Positions 58,602 through 64,000 of a DNA stretch of 64,000 nt are shown here, in pieces. Made by a program: the position numbers and the translations under genes. The DNA comes from Hymenobacter negativus (lineage in GTDB: Bacteria; Bacteroidota; Bacteroidia; Cytophagales; Hymenobacteraceae). Every line of letters starts with the position of its first letter. Position 1 is the stretch's first letter. Below the pieces are notes generated by a model that was given only the letters and a program-made list of their open reading frames with translations, was not told where the DNA came from and searched no databases. The stretch is from positions 181,984-245,983 of the forward strand of contig NZ_JAGETZ010000010.1 in assembly GCF_017571495.1 (NCBI RefSeq), read 5' to 3'.

Positions 58602-59807
58602 ATGAACCAAGCATATATCATCGACGGAGTGCGCACGCCCATTGGCAGCTTTGGTGGCACGCTGGCTGCCGTGCGCCCCGACGACCTGGCCGCCTTCACC
58701 ATTCGCGAGCTGCTGAAGCGCAACCCCGGCGCCGACCCCAGCGCTGTGGCCGACGTTATCTTGGGCTGCGCGAACCAGGCCGGAGAGGATAACCGCAACA
58801 TTGCCCGAATGGCAGCGCTGCTAGCCGGCTTGCCCTACTCGGTACCCGGCGAAACGGTGAACCGGCTTTGTGCCAGTGGCTTATCGGCGGGCATTGCCGC
58901 GGCCCGTGCGATTCAGAGTGGGGACGGTGATTTGTTTGTGGCTGGTGGCGTGGAGAACATGACCCGCGCGCCCTTCGTTATGTCGAAGCCCTCCAAGGCC
59001 TTCGGGACCGACTCGCAGATGGTTGACTCCAGCTTCGGCTGGCGCTTTATCAACCCGCTGATGCAAACCCAGTACGGCACCGACGCCATGGGCGAAACGG
59101 CCGAAAACCTCGTCGACCAGTACCACATCAGCCGCGAAGACCAGGATGCTTTCGCCTTGGCGTCGCAGCAGAAAGCTGCCGCCGCGCAGCAGCGCGGCCG
59201 CTTTGCTACGGAGTTGGTGCCCGTGCCCATTCCGCAGCGCAAAGGCGAGCCCGTGCTCTTTAGCGCCGATGAGTTCACAAAACCTGACACCACGCTTGAA
59301 GGACTGTCTAAGCTCCGGCCAGCCTTTCGCAAAACCGGTACCGTCACGGCCGGCAATGCTTCGGGGCTGAACGATGGCGCCGCAGCGTTGCTGCTGGCTT
59401 CGGAGGCTGGTATTTCACAGCACGGCCTCACCCCCAAAGCGCGCATCGTGAGCATGGGCGTGGCCGGGGTAGAGCCCCGCATCATGGGAATTGGTCCGGT
59501 GCCCGCCACGCAATTGGCCCTCAAAAAAGCAGGGCTGAAGCTGTCAGATATCGATATTATCGAGCTAAACGAAGCTTTCGCGGCCCAGTCGCTGGCCTGC
59601 ATCCGTGCCCTGGGCCTAGCCGATGACGACCCGCGTCTCAATCCCAACGGCGGTGCCATTGCACTGGGCCATCCGCTGGGCATGAGCGGTGCCCGCCTGC
59701 TCAACACCGCTGCTCAGGAACTGCACGAACAGCAAAAGCGCTATGCCTTGGTGACCATGTGCATTGGAGTAGGCCAGGGCTACGCCGTGATTATTGAGCG
59801 CGTATAG
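58602..59807 (+). CDS. paaJ: 3-oxoadipyl-CoA/acetyl-CoA thiolase (PaaJ/PcaF type)
   Basis: This 401-residue thiolase catalyses the last cleavage of phenylacetate breakdown, giving succinyl-CoA and acetyl-CoA. Nucleophile Cys90 is in VNRLCASGLSAG, the histidine is in GHPLGMSGAR and the second cysteine is in VTMCIGVGQG. GGVENMTRAPFVMSK and the length of 401 are typical of PaaJ/PcaF rather than of biosynthetic thiolases. Genes for the ring epoxidase (paaABCDE), paaG and paaZ are not in the window. Confidence 0.88.
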   Translation: MNQAYIIDGVRTPIGSFGGTLAAVRPDDLAAFTIRELLKRNPGADPSAVADVILGCANQAGEDNRNIARMAALLAGLPYSVPGETVNRLCASGLSAGIAAARAIQSGDGDLFVAGGVENMTRAPFVMSKPSKAFGTDSQMVDSSFGWRFINPLMQTQYGTDAMGETAENLVDQYHISREDQDAFALASQQKAAAAQQRGRFATELVPVPIPQRKGEPVLFSADEFTKPDTTLEGLSKLRPAFRKTGTVTAGNASGLNDGAAALLLASEAGISQHGLTPKARIVSMGVAGVEPRIMGIGPVPATQLALKKAGLKLSDIDIIELNEAFAAQSLACIRALGLADDDPRLNPNGGAIALGHPLGMSGARLLNTAAQELHEQQKRYALVTMCIGVGQGYAVIIERV

Positions 59808-59937
59808 GCTCGCGAATCGGGCTACAAAGCCCGATACCTCAGTAATCAGGGCTGCGCTACCAGCAATAGGGCGTAGCAACAGTTACTGAGATTAGTCACT
59901 GGTCAGCGCATGGCCGGTTGTCGATGAATTAAGTTTT

Positions 59938-60900
59938 TTACAATCCTAGTTTCTGGGCTGCATTGTGCTGGCGCACGTTGTCGAGGCGGGTATAGCGCCG
60001 AATCATCTCGCTGGTTTTATGCTTGGTTTGGTTCATCACCTCCGAATCATCGGCGCCGGCCAGCTTGGCAACCGTGACGAAGGACGCGCGCAGTGAATGG
60101 GCCGAATACTCGGGTCCGAAGTAGCGCTGTACAATCAGGTTCAAGTGCTTGTCGGTGAGTCGGCGTTCGGTCAGGCGCTCGCCCTTGCGGAAGGATACCA
60201 GCACGGGGCCCGCGCTCCGGCCCAGGCGTAGCAGCCAGGCCTGCAAGGTACGAATGGGGCACAGGTGCAAGTCGGGCGAGTAGAAAATGGCCTTTTCCTC
60301 GGCGGCACCGTACTGGTTGGTTTTGCTCCGCGCCAGGTGCACCACCAGTCCTTCTTCCGAGAAAGACAAGTCTTCGATGTCCAATGCTGTTAGCTCTGAG
60401 CGGCGAAAGGCCCCGGTGAAGCCCAGCAGTAGAATCACGCGAGCGCGCAGCCCGGTCAGCGTTTTACCGTCGATGCTCTTCACCGTGCGCTTGAAGTTGA
60501 CCAGCGTGAATGCCGGCGCCTGCTTCTGCCGGATGCCCTTGAGGCGTGCGATGCCTTCCATGAGCACCTTGAATTTCTTATCATCCGTAGGCGAATCAAC
60601 GCCGCGCAAGGCGTGGGCCTTGGCCACGGCGGCGCAGTGCCGCTGAATAGTCGACACTTTCTTGCCGGCTTCCGCCAGATGAGTCACGAATCCGGCCAGC
60701 GTATCGACTGAAGCTGGCAGCGGCTCCAAACCGTGTTCGCTGCACCAGGCTCCAAAGCGTTTCAGGTCGCCGGCGTAGGCCTTGGCTGTGTTTGGCGCGC
60801 CGCTTAGCCCGGCTTCCACGTAGCGGTTGGTATGCGCGGCCAGCTGGGCCAGCGCTGCCGATGAGCCCGTGGGAACCGGGAGGACCGAGTTGTTTTCCAT
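59938..60900 (-). CDS. Tyrosine recombinase/integrase
   Basis: This 320-residue recombinase has an N-terminal SAM-like DNA-binding domain (about 15-125) and a catalytic domain with the full set: Arg166 in GAFRRSEL, Lys193 in RSKTNQ, His268 and Arg271 in HSLRASF, His294 in QTKHKT, and Tyr303 in IRRYTRLDN. It is therefore likely active. It lies 130 bases from paaJ, convergent with it, and about 10 kb from the Rep_3 origin; plasmid dimer resolution or integration of a mobile element are both possible. No attachment site was identified. Confidence 0.9.
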   Translation of the reverse strand: MENNSVLPVPTGSSAALAQLAAHTNRYVEAGLSGAPNTAKAYAGDLKRFGAWCSEHGLEPLPASVDTLAGFVTHLAEAGKKVSTIQRHCAAVAKAHALRGVDSPTDDKKFKVLMEGIARLKGIRQKQAPAFTLVNFKRTVKSIDGKTLTGLRARVILLLGFTGAFRRSELTALDIEDLSFSEEGLVVHLARSKTNQYGAAEEKAIFYSPDLHLCPIRTLQAWLLRLGRSAGPVLVSFRKGERLTERRLTDKHLNLIVQRYFGPEYSAHSLRASFVTVAKLAGADDSEVMNQTKHKTSEMIRRYTRLDNVRQHNAAQKLGL

Positions 60901-61232
60901 GCAACCTGTGTATCAAAGGGGGTGAAAAACGCCTTTGCTTGCACACGAAGGTAATGGTAAGGTCCGATAATTCACTAACCAGACCATGCTACTATAACGT
61001 GAGCAGACACAACGGCTGCAATCAAACGAGCCCTCTGAACCTCAGTCCTTTACTGCCAAATACCGGCCGCAATTGATGCGAAACTAAAAAGCGCTATTGC
61101 GTGACGCCATCCTAACCCATAAGCTTACTTTAGCATCCATGCAGTGGAACGTGGCGTGTGCATGACGTGGTGGTAACCCTCAGCAGGCTCGCATAAAATC
61201 AGAAACCCAATTTTATAAGGATAAGCAAATTC
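60901..61232. other. Intergenic region upstream of the recombinase gene
   Basis: The 332 bases include the recombinase promoter. The start contains TCAAAGGGGGTGAAAAA (60913-60929), which shares GGGGGTGA with the iterons but lacks the rest. I see no gene or attachment-site repeat. Confidence 0.35.
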
Positions 61233-61739
61233 TTAGCGCCCAAAGTCGTCCTGCACCCGCACGATATCGTCCTCATCCGACGGGTGGTTCGCGTTGGTGT
61301 GCTGCCAGATTTCAGCTACCACACCCCAGTTAGCCAAGCCTACCAAACGGTGGCGCTCGCTCTGGCGAAGCACAATCTGCTCACTAGGTGCGTAAGATTT
61401 TACCTCCCCTTCGGCGTCGGTATCACTGGTGGCCACGCCCACGGGACCCTGCACTACTTGCCAGATTTCGGCGCGCCGGTGGTGATACTGCCAACTCAGG
61501 CGCGACTTTGGGGCTACTAGCAGCACCTTCGGGCTCAGCTTGCCCGAGATGCGCAACTGCTCAACCGACAGCCCACTGAAATACATGTCGGCAAACTGCT
61601 GGGCCTGGTCTTCGTCGATAACGAAAAATCCGCCCCAAGGCCGCGAGGCATCCTGCTGGCTGATTCGAAAGCCATTGCCATGTAGCTGAGCGGCAACTTG
61701 TTGAAAAATAAATTCTTTTTGGGTGGTTAGGGTTTCCAT
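61233..61739 (-). CDS. Cupin protein of mannose-6-phosphate isomerase type II-like form
   Basis: This 168-residue cytoplasmic cupin has RPWGGFFVIDE, SPKVLLVAPKSRLSWQYHHRRAEIWQVVQG and the second motif QSERHRLVGLANWGVVAEIWQH, the layout of the type II phosphomannose isomerase cupin domain. Metal ligands are the HH pair, Glu in AEIW and the histidine in ERHRL. The guanylyltransferase domain of fused enzymes is missing, so it could be an isomerase or a sugar-binding stand-alone cupin. It lies 8 bases after a carboxylesterase gene. Confidence 0.75.
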   Translation of the reverse strand: METLTTQKEFIFQQVAAQLHGNGFRISQQDASRPWGGFFVIDEDQAQQFADMYFSGLSVEQLRISGKLSPKVLLVAPKSRLSWQYHHRRAEIWQVVQGPVGVATSDTDAEGEVKSYAPSEQIVLRQSERHRLVGLANWGVVAEIWQHTNANHPSDEDDIVRVQDDFGR

Positions 61740-61747
61740 AAAGGGAA

Positions 61748-63391
61748 CTACTTGCTGATGGGTTGGTCCAGAAATTCGTACCGTGCCCGATGGGGCTCCG
61801 GCATAGCCTGGGTGGTGAGGTCGAGGCGCAGGATTTGGACGGCAGGCGGGCGGTTGGTGGCGGGCCAGGTAGGCAGGCCCGCGCCGTTGGGGTTGCCGCT
61901 TTTAATGAAGTTGACGAAGTAGGCCTGCATGGTTTTCGAGAGTTGGTAGTCGGCCGGCGTCCAAGCGTAGACCTTATTGGTGGCCAAGTTGCCCAGCGCG
62001 TATTCTATCTCGGCCGAATGCACCGCGCCGGTGGCCGGAGGGGCTTTAGGTGCGGAGGCGGCTTGCTGTACCACGCCGCCGGCCAAGCCAGCCGTAGCGT
62101 TACCCATTTCAGGCGTCATGGCCGGGCGCGGGCGGGCGTATAGGTAGCGGTATACCGGCTGCTGGCTGGTTTGGCCGTGCAGCTCGGCCCACTTCCAGGT
62201 GGCGTAGGCCGTGAAGCGGTCGGTGGCAAGGTCGGTGGCCACGGCGGCTACTTCAGCATCGGTGGCGGCGGGGTAGCGCTGCAGGGCCTCGGCGGTGCGG
62301 GGGCCATAGAGTTTCTCCACGGCGGCGCGGTAGTTTTCAAGTGTAGGCGGGGCTTGGCCCAGGAGCGAGTGGTGTTCGACTTCCTGCGAGTTCCAGCCCA
62401 CCAACAGCGGCACTTTGGCCTGCTCGCCGGCCGCGTAGGTCGCCAGCGGGGCTTTGGTGAAAAGCAAGCCATCTATTACTGGCCTAAAGCGCGGGGCCTC
62501 GGGCTTGCCAGCGGCCTCCAGTAACTGCTGGGCCGGCAGGGCGCGCAGGGCATCGAGCGAAGCAGCTCCGAGCTGTGCGGCAAAGGCTACGCCGGCTTGC
62601 TCGCCCTCAGCCAGCGGAGCGGGGCCGCGGTCGGCGCTCAGCAGGGAGCCGCTCTCACCAATGGCCCGCTGAAAGGTATTGCGCGAGCCGGGCGATGCCA
62701 GCTGCGCGCTCACCGAAACCGACCCGGCCGACTCGCCCCCGATGGTAACTTGAGCTGGGTCGCCGCCGAAGGCCGCAATATTTTGCTGCACCCAGCGCAG
62801 GGCCGCCTGCTGGTCGAGCAAGCCGTAGTTGCCGGAAGCGTGGTGTGGCGATTCTTGCGTGAGGGCCGGGTGGGTGAAGAAGCCAAACACTCCCAGCCGG
62901 TAGTTCACCGTGACGGCTACAATGCCTTGGCGGGCCATACTCTCGCCATCGTAGCGTGGCTCCGAGCCGTCGCCGGCGTTGAAGCCGCCGCCGTAGAAAT
63001 ACACCAGCACCGGCCGGCGTTCCTGCACGGTTTTGGCGGGCGTCCACACGTTGAGGTAGAGGCAATTCTCGCTCACGCCGTTGGAGCGGAAGTTCATGTC
63101 GCCGTAGAGCGGCAGCTGCATGGCGCGGGGCCCGAAGGCTTTGGCAGAACGTACGCCAGTCCATTTTGTCACGGGCTGCGGCGGCTGCCAGCGCAGCTTG
63201 CCCACCGGCGGCGCAGCAAACGGCACGCCCTTGAATTCGCGGATGCCGCTGGTGGCCGTAATGCCTTCCAACACGCCATTTGCCAGCCGCACCTGAGTAG
63301 ACGGCGGCGCAGCGGGCTTTTTCCCTGATTGGGCGCTGGCTGCTAAGGGAAACTGCAGAGCCAGCAGAAGCAAAATATCGAATGTTTTCAT
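61748..63391 (-). CDS. Exported type B carboxylesterase
   Basis: This 547-residue alpha/beta hydrolase has a signal peptide (FDILLLLALQFPLAASAQ). The catalytic serine is in IGGESAGSVSVS near residue 220, with the oxyanion loop in YFYGGGFNAGDG and SENCLYLNVWTP typical of type B esterases. The rest of the triad is probably an acidic residue in QEVEHHSLL and a later histidine. The substrate may be an acylated sugar or aromatic ester. The ATG at 63391 is chosen at the signal peptide start. Confidence 0.88.
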   Translation of the reverse strand: MKTFDILLLLALQFPLAASAQSGKKPAAPPSTQVRLANGVLEGITATSGIREFKGVPFAAPPVGKLRWQPPQPVTKWTGVRSAKAFGPRAMQLPLYGDMNFRSNGVSENCLYLNVWTPAKTVQERRPVLVYFYGGGFNAGDGSEPRYDGESMARQGIVAVTVNYRLGVFGFFTHPALTQESPHHASGNYGLLDQQAALRWVQQNIAAFGGDPAQVTIGGESAGSVSVSAQLASPGSRNTFQRAIGESGSLLSADRGPAPLAEGEQAGVAFAAQLGAASLDALRALPAQQLLEAAGKPEAPRFRPVIDGLLFTKAPLATYAAGEQAKVPLLVGWNSQEVEHHSLLGQAPPTLENYRAAVEKLYGPRTAEALQRYPAATDAEVAAVATDLATDRFTAYATWKWAELHGQTSQQPVYRYLYARPRPAMTPEMGNATAGLAGGVVQQAASAPKAPPATGAVHSAEIEYALGNLATNKVYAWTPADYQLSKTMQAYFVNFIKSGNPNGAGLPTWPATNRPPAVQILRLDLTTQAMPEPHRARYEFLDQPISK

Positions 63392-63457
63392 AGGAAAAAT
63401 TGGATAAGGCGTGATTGCAGAAGTGATTAAGCAGTTATCTGATAAATGATGAGGCGT

Positions 63458-63548
63458 CCTACTGAGCACAGTCGAAGTACCTCTACCGCTTCGCTGTATT
63501 CACTTGGTTTACTGCTAGATATGAGGTACTTCGACTGCGCTCAGCAGG
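63458..63548. repeat. Interspersed inverted element
   Basis: Arms of 26 bases (63458-63483 and 63523-63548; core GTCGAAGTACCTC) with two wobble positions enclose a 39-base loop. It lies between the esterase start and the transporter end, on a minus-strand run. Its sequence CTGAGCNCAGTCGAAGTACC is of the kind repeated widely in Hymenobacter genomes, as I recall. It could serve as a terminator for the transporter. Confidence 0.65.
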
Positions 63549-63600
63549 AACGTTTTTGAGTTATTCAACAGCTTCTATCCCTCGAAATGACTTCGCTTCG

Positions 63601-64000
63601 TTAGACTGATACGGTAGCGGTCCGCCGGCTGCCGCGCAGGCCGTACCACATGATGTAGGCGTAGCACAACACCGGCAGTAGCAGCGCCAGCCGCAGGCTG
63701 CTGTGGTCGGCAATGGTGCCAAACAGCATGGGAATCAGTGCGCCGCCTACGATAGCGGTGCACAACAACCCAGAGCCTTCCTCGGTGTGGTGGCCCAAGC
63801 CAGCCACGGCCAGCGTGAAAATGGTGGGGTACATCAGCGAGTTCATCAGGCCCACGGCCAGCAGGCTCCACATCGCCACGGTGCCCGTGGTATTAATTGA
63901 AATGAGCACCAGCACCACGGCGCCCACCGCATTCAGGGCCAGCAGCTTGGCCGGTTCGAACTTGTTAAGCAGGTAAGCACCGGCGAAGCGGCCCACCATG
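63601..64000 (-). CDS. FucP-like sugar MFS transporter, C-terminal part (cut by the window edge)
   Basis: The 132 residues visible before the window edge form about four membrane segments of a FucP/GluP-type sugar:proton symporter: VGRFAGAYLLNKF, LNAVGAVVLVLISIN, GLMNSLMYPTIFTLAVAGLG and GGALIPMLFGTIAD. The VGRF motif belongs to the loop between central helices, so the gene continues past 64000. The neighbour upstream on this strand is unknown. Confidence 0.8.
   Translation of the reverse strand, partial: MVGRFAGAYLLNKFEPAKLLALNAVGAVVLVLISINTTGTVAMWSLLAVGLMNSLMYPTIFTLAVAGLGHHTEEGSGLLCTAIVGGALIPMLFGTIADHSSLRLALLLPVLCYAYIMWYGLRGSRRTATVSV

Noticed and set aside
59816..59889. Hairpins after paaJ as a recombination attachment site
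   Set aside because: An 8-base stem (59816-59835) and an outer ACTGAG pair are present, but there is no second copy and no match to a dif- or attC-type layout.
60913..60929. A further iteron near the recombinase gene
   Set aside because: Only GGGGGTGA is shared; the GACTACAAAAA half is missing.

Overview
The window is GC-rich, densely coded DNA from a Bacteroidota bacterium, most likely Hymenobacter or a close relative. Evidence for this: two SusC/SusD outer-membrane uptake pairs, a secreted protein with a C-terminal type IX sorting domain, lipoboxes of the Bacteroidota kind, a perfect TAnnTTTG -7 element, and many long hairpins between convergent genes. All assignments come from reading the sequence and from memory of protein families; no search was run.

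Layout. (1) 0-17.4 kb: stress, redox and storage genes: a universal stress protein, hemF, wrbA, a PRISE-type reductase, a PAS histidine kinase with a receiver protein, an RmlD/GH1 overlapping pair, a short-chain dehydrogenase, an orphan CheB, fused trehalose-6-phosphate synthase/phosphatase, cyanophycinase plus isoaspartyl peptidase, and a tandem DUF421 pair with zinc ribbons. (2) 17.5-28.2 kb: a polysaccharide utilization locus with SusC, SusD, three GH43 enzymes and a GH5-like enzyme, with a LacI-type palindrome before susC. (3) 28.2-31.2 kb: a RES-like protein, a YciF-like ferritin-fold protein and two low-complexity secreted proteins. (4) 31.3-43.8 kb: what I read as a phosphonate-scavenging locus built around a SusC/SusD pair. 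It has a TIGR03364-type FAD oxidoreductase, an XRE-cupin regulator, a phosphonatase-like HAD hydrolase, two exported alkaline-phosphatase-superfamily enzymes, SusD, SusC, a PhnZ-like HD oxygenase and an organophosphate-type MFS permease. (5) 44.0-45.7 kb: a tripartite HipBST-type toxin-antitoxin operon behind three helically phased operators. (6) 48.3-50.0 kb: a Rep_3 initiator gene with eight 20-bp iterons and an AT-rich core, a plasmid-type origin. (7) 50.2-56.1 kb: a T9SS arylsulfotransferase, SCO1, YwqK, YHYH and PYROXD2-like genes. (8) 56.7-61 kb: paaK-paaI-paaJ and a complete tyrosine recombinase. (9) 61.2-64 kb: a cupin, a type B carboxylesterase and the end of a FucP-like transporter cut by the window edge.

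How the parts may work together. In the phosphonate locus SusC/SusD would carry organophosphonates or their esters across the outer membrane, the exported phosphatase-superfamily enzymes would trim ester groups, the MFS permease would cross the inner membrane, and the PhnZ-like, FAD and HAD enzymes would release phosphate from the C-P compound. The iteron origin and the recombinase suggest that the window lies on a plasmid or chromid, or carries an integrated plasmid; no partition or mobilization genes are visible here to settle this.
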